Source: Bog-473 sp963788125
GTDB lineage: Bacteria > Actinomycetota > Acidimicrobiia > Acidimicrobiales > RAAP-2
NCBI GenBank assembly: GCA_963788125.1
Contig: CAWBFN010000001.1
Coordinates: 744,001 to 808,000 of the forward strand
Direction: 5' to 3'
Length of the DNA stretch: 64,000 bases
Shown here: in pieces, positions 8,940 to 17,763 of the stretch
Numbering within the stretch: position 1 is the stretch's first letter
Layout: each line of letters opens with the position of its first letter
The notes under the pieces: model-generated
What the model was told of the DNA's origin: nothing
Databases searched by the model: none
The model's input: the letters and a program-made list of their open reading frames with translations, nothing else
Position numbers and translations under genes: made by a program

Positions 8940-11218
8940 GAGCCCGCCAGGGCGTACAGCGTGGAGCGTTGCACCAGCGGGCGCCCCAACGGCTCCACCA
9001 GTGACTCGAGCTCCTCGACCCCCATCCGCTGGCCGTGCCGCGCTCCGGCCGCCCGCGAGATGTTCTCGTCCATCAGCGTGCCCCCCACGTCGTTGGCGCC
9101 CGCCTGGAGCACCTGGCGCGCGCCCTCCACCCCCATCTTGACCCAGCTGACCTGAATGTTGTCGATGTCGCCGTGGTAGACGATGCGGGCCACCGAGTGC
9201 ATGAGGAGCGTCTCGCGGAAGGTCGGTCCCCGGCGCGCCTTGCGCTGGAGATAGATCGGGGTCGCCATGTGGACGAAGGGCAGGGGGACGAACTCGGTGA
9301 ACCCTCCGGTCTCCCGCTGCAGCGCACGCGTGCGCAGCATGTGGCGGGCCCAGCTGACCGGGTGCTCCACCGAGCCGAACATGATCGTGATGTTCGAACG
9401 CAGGCCGACCGAGTGGGCCGTGCGGTGTGCCTCGAGCCACTCCTCGGTGTTGACCTTGTCCGGGCAGATGAGAGCCCGGATGTCGTCGTCGAGGATCTCG
9501 GCCGCCGTGCCGGGCAGCGTCTTGAGGCCCGCCTCCTTGAGCCGCGTCAGGTACTCGGCCAGCGGCACGTCGGAACGGCGTGCCCCCTCGGTCACCTCCA
9601 GCGCCGTGAAGCCGTGGATGTGGATGCGCTCCGACGCCGCCCGCACCGCGCCCAGCACGTGGAGGTAGTAGTCCCCGTCGAAGTCGGGGTGGATCCCGCC
9701 CTGCAGGCAGACCTCGGTGGCCCCCTCGGCCTCCGCCTCGGCCACCCGGCGGGTGATCTCGTCCAGCTCCAGGAGGTACGGCGCGCCCCGGAGGTTGAGC
9801 GAGAGCGGTCCTTTGGAGAACGCGCAGAAGCGGCACTTGAAGGTGCAGACGTTGGTGTAGTTGATGTTGCGGTTGTAGACGAAGGTGATCGCGTCGCCGA
9901 CGACGGCGCGCCGCAGATCGTCGGCCACCTCGGCCACCATGCGCACCTCGGGGCCACGGGCCGAGAACAGGGTCACGATCTCGTCCTCGCCGAGCTCCTG
10001 TCCCAGCGCCACACCGTCGAGGACCTCGGCCACCGGTCCGTGTGACCGGGCCGCCCGGCTCGTCCCGCCTACCGGCAGCCCGCTGCCGACGAGGACGGGC
10101 GGATCCACCTCGCCGCCCGAGCACCATGGGGCGTCGCGGGCGAGGCCCTCGGCGTCGGACACGTCGAGCACGGCGAACCGCACGCCGGGATCGAGCCACG
10201 TCTCGGGGTCATGGGCGAAGGCCGGATAGACGGTGAGCCGCGCCGCCAGCACGTGACCGGCCTCCTCGGTGGCCCGACGCAGCGTCTCCAGCGCCGGCCA
10301 GGCCCGCTCGGGGTTCACATGGTCGGCGGTGATCGGGGAGACCCCGCCCCAGTCGTCGATACCGGCCTCGACCAACGGTGCCAGATCGTCGGAGAGGTTC
10401 GGGGGGGCCTGGACGTGCACCTCGGGTGGCAGCACGAGACGGGCGACGGCGATGGCCCACAGGAGCTCCTCGGGTGCGCAGGGTGCGACACGCGCCATGG
10501 CGGTGCCGGGCTTGGGCAGGAAGTTCTGCACGATGACCTCCTGGACGTGGCCGAACCGCCCGTGCGAGCGCGCGATGGCGCGCAACGCCGCCAACTGGCC
10601 CGACCGGTCGTCGCCGATCCCGACGAGGATCCCGGTGGTGAAGGGGATGTGCAGCTCACCGGCGGCATCCAGCGTGGCCAACCGCCGTGCCGGCTCCTTG
10701 TCCGGCGCGTTCCGGTGCGCGTCCAGCCCCTCCACCAGCGACTCGACCATCATCCCCTGGCTGGCGGTGAACGGGCGCAGCGCGGCGAGCTCGTCGGGGA
10801 AGAGGGCGCCGGCATTGGCGTGGGGGAGGAGGCCGGTCTCCTCCAGGACGAGTCTGCAGCAGTGCACGAGGTAGTCCACCGTCGAGGCGAACCCCTGGGA
10901 GTCGAGCCACTCCTGGGCCAGGGGATAGCGCAGCTCGGGCCGCTCGCCCAGGGTGAACAGCGCCTCGTGGCACCCGGCCTCCTTGCCGGCGCGGGCGATC
11001 TGCAGCACCTCTTCGGGTGTGAGGTAGGGGGAGGTGAGGCGGGCCGGCGCCTTGGCGAACGTGCAGTAGCCGCACCGGTCGCGGCAGAGCATGGTGAGCG
11101 GGATGAAGACCTTGGGCGAGTACGTCACACGGCGCCCGTAGGCCAGGTCGCGCTCCGCCCCGGCCAGCGTCATGAGCTCGGCCAGCGGCATCTGCAGGAG
11201 TTCGGCGTCGGTAAGCAT
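8936..11218 (-). CDS. fbiC: 7,8-didemethyl-8-hydroxy-5-deazariboflavin (FO) synthase
   Basis: A 760-residue fusion of two radical-SAM enzymes that make FO, the chromophore of coenzyme F420, from tyrosine and a ribityl-diaminouracil. The N-terminal CofG-like half carries C45-RDR-C49-GY-C52; the C-terminal CofH-like half carries CTFKCRFCAF near residue 457. Each triplet would hold a 4Fe-4S cluster. ATG 11218 is chosen over the longer frame because the homologous sequence starts there and TAGATT lies 7 nt upstream. The gene implies that the organism makes F420; the other fbi genes are not in this window. Confidence 0.95.
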   Translation of the reverse strand: MLTDAELLQMPLAELMTLAGAERDLAYGRRVTYSPKVFIPLTMLCRDRCGYCTFAKAPARLTSPYLTPEEVLQIARAGKEAGCHEALFTLGERPELRYPLAQEWLDSQGFASTVDYLVHCCRLVLEETGLLPHANAGALFPDELAALRPFTASQGMMVESLVEGLDAHRNAPDKEPARRLATLDAAGELHIPFTTGILVGIGDDRSGQLAALRAIARSHGRFGHVQEVIVQNFLPKPGTAMARVAPCAPEELLWAIAVARLVLPPEVHVQAPPNLSDDLAPLVEAGIDDWGGVSPITADHVNPERAWPALETLRRATEEAGHVLAARLTVYPAFAHDPETWLDPGVRFAVLDVSDAEGLARDAPWCSGGEVDPPVLVGSGLPVGGTSRAARSHGPVAEVLDGVALGQELGEDEIVTLFSARGPEVRMVAEVADDLRRAVVGDAITFVYNRNINYTNVCTFKCRFCAFSKGPLSLNLRGAPYLLELDEITRRVAEAEAEGATEVCLQGGIHPDFDGDYYLHVLGAVRAASERIHIHGFTALEVTEGARRSDVPLAEYLTRLKEAGLKTLPGTAAEILDDDIRALICPDKVNTEEWLEAHRTAHSVGLRSNITIMFGSVEHPVSWARHMLRTRALQRETGGFTEFVPLPFVHMATPIYLQRKARRGPTFRETLLMHSVARIVYHGDIDNIQVSWVKMGVEGARQVLQAGANDVGGTLMDENISRAAGARHGQRMGVEELESLVEPLGRPLVQRSTLYALAGS

Positions 11219-11225
11219 TGCGGCC

Positions 11226-11231
11226 AATCTA
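11226..11231 (-). promoter_or_regulatory. Predicted -10 hexamer of fbiC (leaderless type)
   Basis: On the minus strand TAGATT ends 7 nt before the fbiC ATG, with no ribosome-binding sequence between. Confidence 0.4.
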
Positions 11232-11290
11232 GACACCTCATGGGCCGGAGCGATCCGATACACCCCCATCGAGGTGTCACACCCCCTCAC

Positions 11291-11296
11291 TACGTT
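11291..11296 (+). promoter_or_regulatory. Predicted -10 hexamer of the HNH gene (leaderless type)
   Basis: TACGTT ends 6 nt before GTG 11303. This spacing, repeated at many genes here, is the main reason for choosing that start over ATG 11240. Confidence 0.4.
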
Positions 11297-11302
11297 TCCC
11301 AT

Positions 11303-12643
11303 GTGGTCTCATCTCTTGCCGCAACACCCCCGCCGGCGGCGCCGGCTCTCGACTTCGAACACGAACTGGAGCATGCCGTGCGCACCCTGCAGCGCCTGGT
11401 GCACGGCGCCGCGCCCAGGTCGGCCTCGGGTGACCAGGCCCGGCGCGTGGTGGCGCTCTTCGCACAGGCCGAGCGGGCGGCCGCATCGGGCATCGCCCTG
11501 TTCTCCCCGGTGGTCCTCGAGACGGGTTCGTACGCCAAGGCCGGCCACGGGTCGGCGGCCGATTGGCTCGGGGCGGTCTCGGGCTCCTCGGCTGCGGTGG
11601 CCAAGGCCCGTCTGGCGGCGGCCGGACGGGCCGCCGCCGATCCGGCCCTCACCGGGGCACTCCACGAGGCCGACCTCTCGGCGCCCCAGCTCAAACTGGT
11701 GAGCGAGACGGCGGCCGTCGCCGACGGTGCGGCCGGCACGCTGCTCGAGCTGGCCGGCAACGGTGCATCGCACCAGGAGCTGAGCGACGCCGCCGCCCGC
11801 CTGCGGGCCGCGGCCCGGAGTCGGCAGAGCGAGCACGCCCGGCGGGCCCGTGTCCAGCAGTGCCGCCACGTTCGTTGGCACCAACGTCCCGAGGGCGGCA
11901 TTGCAGGCGGGTTCCTCTGCGACGAGGTGGCCTGGGCCCGGATCGCTCCTCGCCTCGAAGCCGACGCCCGGCGGCGCTGGAAGGCGGCCGGGCAACGAGA
12001 ACCCCTCGACGCCCACCGGCTCGACGCCTTCCTCGAGCTCCTGGCCGGCTCCGGTGGGGGCGGGGGCGCCGGTGGGTCCGGGGCCGGGGGCGGGGCCCGG
12101 CCCCACACCCTGGTGATCGTGGACGCCGAGGCGCTCCGCCGGGGCTCGGTCGGGAACGGTGAGCTCTGCGAGGTCGAGGGCATCGGCCCCGTCTCGGTCG
12201 ATGCGGCCACCGAGCTACTCGGCGAGGGCGGGCTGCAGCTCCTGGTCCGCGACGGTATCGACATCCGCACGGTGACGGGTACCACACGGACGCTGCCCCA
12301 GCGGATGGCCGCCGCGCTGATGGTGCGGGACCGCACCTGCTGCGTCGAAGGATGCGGCAAACGCCACGGGCTCGAAGCCGACCACTGCACGGTGGACTTC
12401 TCCGCCGGCGGCCCGACCAGCCTCGACAATCTTGCTCGCCTGTGCCCCGAGCATCACGATCTCAAGACCTACGGCGGCTGGCGCCTCGAGGGCGGTCCCG
12501 GACACTGGAGGTGGATCGCTCCCGCCCACCCAAAAAGCGCTCGCTATATCGCCGGCGCCCGCAAGCTGGCGGCGGCCAAAGCCGCGGTCAAGCTGTCCCC
12601 GCCGCCTCCGGGTCGACCAACCAGACCACCTGCGCCGCCTTGA
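11303..12643 (+). CDS. DUF222-type HNH endonuclease domain protein
   Basis: A 446-residue protein of the actinobacterial 13E12/DUF222 group. The N-terminal two thirds is Ala- and Arg-rich helical sequence; a Gly-rich stretch (about residues 250-268) precedes the C-terminal HNH module. In that module CCVEGCGKRH and the late LCPEHHDLKTYGGWRLEG supply the zinc-binding and HNH residues, with EADHCTVDF carrying the first His. Such proteins are common, often multi-copy, and their targets are largely unknown. GTG 11303 is preferred; ATG 11240 would lengthen it by 21 residues. The last 18 codons run antisense into pgl and end in a Pro-rich tail. Confidence 0.78.
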   Translation: MVSSLAATPPPAAPALDFEHELEHAVRTLQRLVHGAAPRSASGDQARRVVALFAQAERAAASGIALFSPVVLETGSYAKAGHGSAADWLGAVSGSSAAVAKARLAAAGRAAADPALTGALHEADLSAPQLKLVSETAAVADGAAGTLLELAGNGASHQELSDAAARLRAAARSRQSEHARRARVQQCRHVRWHQRPEGGIAGGFLCDEVAWARIAPRLEADARRRWKAAGQREPLDAHRLDAFLELLAGSGGGGGAGGSGAGGGARPHTLVIVDAEALRRGSVGNGELCEVEGIGPVSVDAATELLGEGGLQLLVRDGIDIRTVTGTTRTLPQRMAAALMVRDRTCCVEGCGKRHGLEADHCTVDFSAGGPTSLDNLARLCPEHHDLKTYGGWRLEGGPGHWRWIAPAHPKSARYIAGARKLAAAKAAVKLSPPPPGRPTRPPAPP

Positions 12644-13259
12644 CGCGGGCAGCGGGAATGTCGTCACCCCGTTTGAGCGCGGCGATCGCGTCACGTTTGC
12701 TGGCGCCCGCCACCGTGAAGACCGCCCGGCGGGCGGCGTTGATGACCGGCAGGGTCACGCTCAAGCGGGGGTGCGGATTGCGGCCGTTGGGGTCCGCGGT
12801 CGCCACCACCAGTTCGTCCGGTCCCGCATCGAGGGTGGGGGCGTTCGGGAAGAGCGACGCGGTGTGGCCGTCGGGCCCGAGGCCCAGGTGGATGAGATCG
12901 ATACCCGGACCCGCCAGGACGGCCGCCATCGTCTTCTGGTACTCGGCCACCGCTTCCTCGACCGGGACCGTGGTCGGCATGGGCGAGAACGATCCCACGG
13001 GTCCGACCCGGTCGACCAGGGTCTCGCGCACCAGCCGCTGGTTGGCGTCGGGATCGTCGGGCGGCACGACCCGCTCGTCGCCCATGAAGATGTCCACCAG
13101 GGGCCAGGTGATCGTGGTGGTGGCCGCCAGCCGCTCATAGCACGCCTGCGCCGTCGGTCCCCCCGACAGCACGAGGGTGAAGCGTGGGCCCGGACGGGAC
13201 GCGAACGCCTCGACGACCACGCCGGTGAACGCCTCCGGCACGTCGGAGACGACCGTCAC
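12588..13259 (-). CDS. pgl: 6-phosphogluconolactonase
   Basis: A 223-residue enzyme hydrolysing 6-phosphogluconolactone in the oxidative pentose-phosphate pathway. Motifs are LSGGPTAQACYERLA, FMGDERVVPPDDPDANQRL and LGLGPDGHTASLFP, all typical of the DevB/SOL family. The start is GTG 13259, which overlaps the tal stop (GTGA), so tkt, tal and pgl form a translationally coupled operon. In many actinobacteria zwf and opcA sit between tal and pgl; here they are absent. The gene is convergent with the HNH gene and overlaps it by 56 bp. Confidence 0.93.
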   Translation of the reverse strand: MTVVSDVPEAFTGVVVEAFASRPGPRFTLVLSGGPTAQACYERLAATTTITWPLVDIFMGDERVVPPDDPDANQRLVRETLVDRVGPVGSFSPMPTTVPVEEAVAEYQKTMAAVLAGPGIDLIHLGLGPDGHTASLFPNAPTLDAGPDELVVATADPNGRNPHPRLSVTLPVINAARRAVFTVAGASKRDAIAALKRGDDIPAARVKAAQVVWLVDPEAAGTA

Positions 13260-14374
13260 GTGAGGGTGGACGCCTTGTCGCTCAGCGACTGCAGCAGCCC
13301 GTCGAAGGACTTGGCGAACGAGTGGACCCCCTCGTCCTCCAGCGTCTGCTCGACGTCCTCCATGTCGATGCCCGCGTCGGCCAGGCGGGCCAGCGCGTCG
13401 ACGGCGTCCTGGGGATGGGCATCGACCGTCCGGGCCACCGTGCCGTGGTTCTGGAATGCCTCCAACGTGCCCTCGGGCATCGTGTTGACGGTCGCCGGGC
13501 CGATGAGATTGTCGACGTAGAGCAGGTCGGGGTAGGCCGGGTTCTTGGTCGAGGTCGAGGCCCACAGGGGCCGCTGCACCCGTGCGCCTTGCGCGGCGAG
13601 CGCCTTCCAGCGATCCGTCGAGAAGGCGGCGTGGAAGTGCTGGTAGGCCACCTGGGCCTGGGCCACCGCCGCCGTGCCCCGCAGGGCCAGGATGGCCGGA
13701 TCGCCCGACTCGCCCCCGGCCAGGGACTCCAGGCGCCGGTCCACCTCGGTGTCGACCCGGCTGACGAAGAACGAGGCGACGCTGGCCACCCGCGGGAACT
13801 CCGCCGCCCGCCCGGCCGCCGCCAGCGCTTCCAGGCCGCTGATGTACGCCTCAATCACCTCGTCGTAGCGGTCGAGCCCGAAGATCAAGGTGACGTTGAT
13901 GCTCCGTCCCTCGCTCAGCAGGGCATTGATGGCCGGCACGCCCTCCTTGGTCGCCGGGACCTTGACCAACAGATTGGGCTGCGCGATCCGGGTGTGCAGC
14001 ATGCGGGCGTCGCGCACCGTGCCCTCGGTGTCGTGCGCCAGCCCGGGGGAGACCTCCAGGGAGACGAAGCCGTCCTCCCCGTCGCTCTCCTCGTAGAGGG
14101 GCCGCAGGAGCTCGAGCCCGCTCTGGATGTCGGTGATGGCCAGCTCCCAGTAGGCGCTCTCCACCGTGTGGTCGGCGATGAGCTGCTTGAACTGGGCGTC
14201 GTACGTGTCCTGCCCGCTGATGGCGTTGGCGAAGATGGTGGGGTTGGAGGTGATCCCCCGCACGCCGTTCGACACCAGCTCGGCCAGCTGGCCGTTGTCG
14301 AGCCAGTCGCGGCGGAGGTTGTCCAACCAGGGGCTCTGGCCGGCGATGTCGTAGAGATCCTGGAGACGGGTCAT
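13256..14374 (-). CDS. tal: Transaldolase
   Basis: A 372-residue transaldolase that moves dihydroxyacetone units between sugar phosphates in the non-oxidative pentose-phosphate pathway. The actinobacterial form is recognised from SPWLDNLRRDWL near the start, GVRGITSNPTIFANAI, the Schiff-base Lys in NLLVKVPATKEG, and SVASFFVSRVDTEVD. Length is normal for the family. The ATG overlaps the tkt stop (ATGA), and the stop overlaps pgl, so translation is coupled at both ends. Confidence 0.95.
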   Translation of the reverse strand: MTRLQDLYDIAGQSPWLDNLRRDWLDNGQLAELVSNGVRGITSNPTIFANAISGQDTYDAQFKQLIADHTVESAYWELAITDIQSGLELLRPLYEESDGEDGFVSLEVSPGLAHDTEGTVRDARMLHTRIAQPNLLVKVPATKEGVPAINALLSEGRSINVTLIFGLDRYDEVIEAYISGLEALAAAGRAAEFPRVASVASFFVSRVDTEVDRRLESLAGGESGDPAILALRGTAAVAQAQVAYQHFHAAFSTDRWKALAAQGARVQRPLWASTSTKNPAYPDLLYVDNLIGPATVNTMPEGTLEAFQNHGTVARTVDAHPQDAVDALARLADAGIDMEDVEQTLEDEGVHSFAKSFDGLLQSLSDKASTLT

Positions 14375-16400
14375 GTCGAAGGCTCCTTGCTTGCGTTGTC
14401 CAGAAGTGCTTGTGCCCGTTCGGCCACATGGTCAACCGTGAACCCCAATCGCTCCATGGCCACTGCGCCGGGTGCCGATGCCCCGAAGCGGTCCAGCCCC
14501 ACCGAGGCGTCGGCATAGCGGCTCCAGCCGAACGTCGAGCCCGCCTCCACGCTGAGGGCCGGCACGCCGGGCGGCAGGACCTCGGCACGGTACCCCTCGT
14601 CCTGCGCCTCGAACCACTCCCAGCACGGCAGCGAGACCACCTGAGCGGCCACGCCGGCGGCGGCCAGCAGGGTGGCCGCACCCAGGCACAGCTGCACCTC
14701 GCTCCCGGTGCCGATCAGCACGATGTTCGGCTCGCCGTCGGCCTCGGCCAGCACGTAGCCGCCTCTCGCCACCCCCGCGGCCGCCCGGGCCGCCGTCTCG
14801 GCCAGCACCGGAACGTCCTGGCGCGTCAGCACCAGACCGACCGGACCGTTCGACTCCACGGCGAGCCTCCAGGCCTGCGCCGTCTCGTTGGCGTCGGCCG
14901 GGCGCACCAGCGTCAGCCCCGGCATGGCTCGCAGGCTGGCCAGGTGTTCCACCGGTTGGTGGGTCGGGCCGTCCTCGCCCAGACCGATGGAGTCGTGGGT
15001 CCACGAGTAGATCACGTGGGCCTGTGACAGGGAGGCCAGCCGCACGGCCGGTCGCATGTAGTCGGTGAAGACGAAGAAGGTCCCCCCGACCGGGAGGATG
15101 CCGCCGTGCAGCGCCATGCCGTTCATCGCCGCCGCCATGCCGTGCTCGCGGATCCCGTAGTGCAGCTGGGCGCCTCCGGGCGTCGCCGCCGCCTGTACCT
15201 CGGCTCCCTTTATCAGGACCCCGTTGTTGCCGGTCAGATCGGCCGAGCCGGCGATCAGGCCGGGCAGCGAGCCGGCGGTGGCGTTGATGCACTGGTTGAT
15301 GGCGTGTCGGGTGGCCAGCGTGGTGCCCGCCTCGAACGAGGGCAGCCCGTCGGCCCAGCCCGGGACGCCGCGACCCGCCTGCGCCGCCTCCCAGGCCACC
15401 CGGTCACCGTCCCAGGCCTCGAACCGGGCCTCCCACTCACGGCGGTAGGTCTCGCCTCGCGCCCCCTCCCGGGCGTAGAACGCCCGGATCTCGTCGGGCA
15501 CCCAGAACGTCTCGTCCGGCGGGAGCCCGAGGATCTCCTTGGTCACCCGGATCTCCTCGGCGCCGAAGGGCGTCCCGTGCGCCGCCGCGGTGTCGGTCAA
15601 CTTCGGCGACGGCCACCCGATATGGCTGCGCAGGATGAGCAGGGTCGGCCGGGCCTCGGGACCGTCGGCCGGTGCCTCCATCGCCTCCCGGATGGCGGCT
15701 TCGAGGCCGTCCACGTCGTTGGCCATCTCGCCGAGGTTGCGGACATTCCAGCCGTAGGCGGCGAAACGCTCCGGCACGTTGTCGTTGTAGGCCAGCTCGG
15801 TGGGCCCGTCGATCGTGATGTGGTTGTCGTCGTAGAACGCCATCAGGCGGCCCAGCCGGAGATGGCCCGCCAACGACGCGGCCTCGTGCGAGACACCTTC
15901 CATGAAGCACCCGTCGCCGGCGATCACGAAGGTCCGGTGGTCGCAGACGTCGCTCCCGAAGCGCGCCCGCAGCGCACGCTCGGCGATGGCCATCCCCACC
16001 GCGTTCCCCACGCCCTGGCCCAACGGCCCGGTCGTCACCTCGACGCCGTCGGTGTGGAGACGCTCGGGATGGCCCGGGGTCGGGCTCTCCCACTGGCGGA
16101 ACTGGCGGATGTCCTCGAGGGTGAGGTCGTACCCGGTCAGGAACAACATGGAGTACAGGAGGATGGAGGCGTGTCCGTTGGACAGGACGAATCGGTCGCG
16201 GTCGGGCCACGCCGGCGCGTGGGGTCGTAGCGCATGATGCGCGTCCAGAGCACATGAGCCAGCGGAGCCAGCGCCATGGCCGTCCCCGAGTGGCCCGAGT
16301 TGGCCTGCTCGGGCGCATCCATGGCGAGACCGCGGACCACGTTGATCCCGAGCTCCACCAGCGACGGATCCTGGACCACGGGCGCATGCGTGAGGGCCAT
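14371..16400 (-). CDS. tkt: Transketolase (frameshifted in this sequence)
   Basis: Transketolase transfers two-carbon ketol units with thiamine diphosphate. The N-terminal segment (MALTHAPVVQDPSLVELGIN, NSGHSGTAMALAPLAHVLW) starts at ATG 16400 in one frame; the rest, from DRDRFVLSNGHASILLYS through TGPLGQGVGNAVGMA, GDGCFMEGVSHEAASLAGH and FVFTDYMRPAVRL to the end, is in another. Adding one base near 16216-16220, between the codons for MRYDP and APAWPDRDRF, restores one protein of about 676 residues. No other defect is seen, so a sequence error is likelier than a pseudogene. First gene of the tkt-tal-pgl operon; its stop overlaps the tal start. Confidence 0.88.
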
Positions 16401-16405
16401 GACCC

Positions 16406-16411
16406 ACACTA
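16406..16411 (-). promoter_or_regulatory. Predicted -10 hexamer of tkt-tal-pgl (leaderless type)
   Basis: On the minus strand TAGTGT ends 5 nt before the tkt ATG. Confidence 0.35.
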
Positions 16412-16424
16412 TCCAGTGCTGGCC

Positions 16425-16430
16425 TAGCCT
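16425..16430 (+). promoter_or_regulatory. Predicted -10 hexamer of the thioesterase gene (leaderless type)
   Basis: TAGCCT ends 6 nt before GTG 16437. It lies only 13 bp from the opposing tkt hexamer, so the two promoters would overlap. Confidence 0.4.
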
Positions 16431-16436
16431 GACCGC

Positions 16437-16826
16437 GTGCAGGTTCCCCCCAATTGCGACCTCACCCTGGGGATGGTCTGCCTCGACAAGTCCGTCCCGG
16501 GCCGCTGCACGTGGCGCGTGACGGCCGACGAGCGCTTCGCCAACCCGGCCGGCATCGTGCAAGGCGGGTTCCTCGCCGCGTTCGCCGACTCCTCCATGGG
16601 TGCCGCCGCCGTCACCTTCGTACAAGGGCGCAAGGTCTTCGCCAGCAACGCCGAGATGAAGATCAGCTTTCTCGCGCCGGTCTCCCCGGGCACCACCCTC
16701 ACCTGCGCCGCCGAGATCGTCTCCGGGGGATCCCGGGTGGCCTTCGCCGAGGCGAGCATCGTCTCGGGGGACGGCCGGGTGGTGGCCCGGGCCAGTTCGA
16801 CCTACATCTTCGGGGAGCGGAAGTGA
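16437..16826 (+). CDS. PaaI-family hotdog-fold thioesterase
   Basis: A 129-residue single hotdog-domain protein. NPAGIVQGGFLAAFADSSMG is the typical helix and catalytic-region pattern of the PaaI/4HBT2 group, and ISFLAPVSPGTTLTCAAEI continues the fold. The likely reaction is hydrolysis of an acyl- or aryl-CoA thioester. No substrate can be assigned. Start GTG 16437 is set by the family N-terminus and the -10 hexamer just upstream. It diverges from tkt. Confidence 0.85.
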   Translation: MQVPPNCDLTLGMVCLDKSVPGRCTWRVTADERFANPAGIVQGGFLAAFADSSMGAAAVTFVQGRKVFASNAEMKISFLAPVSPGTTLTCAAEIVSGGSRVAFAEASIVSGDGRVVARASSTYIFGERK

Positions 16827-16863
16827 GCCGGCCTGCTTGCACCGGACCGGACGACGGACCAGG

Positions 16864-17304
16864 ATGGCAGGCCACATGACACCAGCGCGCGCCAAGTCGG
16901 ATGGGGAACCGGGGAAGGCCCGGGGGATCCGGCGCGCCGGCGATGACGCGGTCAACCTCACCATCGACTACCTCAAGCAGGAGACGCTCGAGCCCCTCAC
17001 CGGCCTCGGGCGCTTTCTGGCCTGGGGCGTGGCCGGGTCGTTGGCCATCGCCATCGGCATCCTGCTCCTCCTTCTCGGCATACTCCGGCTCCTGCAGACC
17101 GAGACCGGAACGGCGCTCACCGGGAACTGGTCCTGGGTGCCCTACTTCGCCGTCAGCGTGCTGGGTATCGGCGTCGCCGGTGTGGCCGTCTGGCGCATCA
17201 CGGCCGGGCCCGGACAGGCCACCACAAAGGTCCCCCGTGGCTCCAGCGCCGCCAAGGGCTCGCCAGGGGTCACGGACACGAACAGTAGGGAAGGGAGCAG
17301 CTGA
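16864..17304 (+). CDS. Small membrane protein, holin-superfamily-like
   Basis: About 146 residues from ATG 16864 (ATG 16876 is also possible). An N-terminal charged segment is followed by two hydrophobic helices (about residues 55-80 and 95-118), and then a hydrophilic, Ser/Gly-rich tail. This two-helix layout resembles actinobacterial DUF1469/holin-X membrane proteins, but the assignment is weak. The stop codon overlaps the next start by one base, so it is probably co-transcribed with the two small genes that follow. Confidence 0.6.
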   Translation: MAGHMTPARAKSDGEPGKARGIRRAGDDAVNLTIDYLKQETLEPLTGLGRFLAWGVAGSLAIAIGILLLLLGILRLLQTETGTALTGNWSWVPYFAVSVLGIGVAGVAVWRITAGPGQATTKVPRGSSAAKGSPGVTDTNSREGSS

Positions 17305-17525
17305 TGCCGAGGCCAGGGACCGACGGGCGGCGCATCACCCGCGATGATCTGGAGACCGCCTACGCCCGGGTGTTCGGGGAGGGGGAGGCGACGGCCCGCG
17401 GCTCGGCCCCCCAGGGCATCGCCGCCGTCGTCGCCGTCGCCCTGGGCGTCATCACCGTGGCCTTCCTGGCCGGCCGGCGCAAGGGGCGCAGCCGCTCGGC
17501 CGTCGTCGAGATCCGGCGGCTGTAG
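17304..17525 (+). CDS. Small single-pass membrane protein
   Basis: A 73-residue protein beginning at ATG 17304, which shares a base with the preceding stop. A hydrophilic N-terminal half is followed by one membrane helix (GIAAVVAVALGVITVAFLAG) and a basic end (RRKGRSR), so the C-terminus should face the cytoplasm. Function unknown. Confidence 0.55.
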   Translation: MPRPGTDGRRITRDDLETAYARVFGEGEATARGSAPQGIAAVVAVALGVITVAFLAGRRKGRSRSAVVEIRRL

Positions 17526-17533
17526 GCCCGCCC

Positions 17534-17758
17534 GTGGACGTTCTCCTTCGCGCCCTCGTGCGCGCCGCGCTGCGGCGCGGGCTGGCCGGCAACCTGACCT
17601 GGTTGGGCATCGCCCTGTTCACCATCGTCCTTCGCCGGGCACTGTGGAACCGGGACGGCGTCATCACGTCGCTGCGCGTCTCTCCGGGTGAGCGGCTGTT
17701 GATCTCGGTGACCGACCCCCGTGCACCGCAGACCGTCGTCCAACCGTTCGAACCCTGA
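17534..17758 (+). CDS. Small membrane-associated protein
   Basis: A 74-residue protein starting at GTG 17534, 8 bp after the previous gene. An amphipathic basic N-terminus (RALVRAALRRGL) leads into one hydrophobic segment (LTWLGIALFTIVL), followed by a short hydrophilic domain. It sits directly before trmI. Family not recognised. Confidence 0.5.
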   Translation: MDVLLRALVRAALRRGLAGNLTWLGIALFTIVLRRALWNRDGVITSLRVSPGERLLISVTDPRAPQTVVQPFEP

Positions 17759-17763
17759 GCGCC

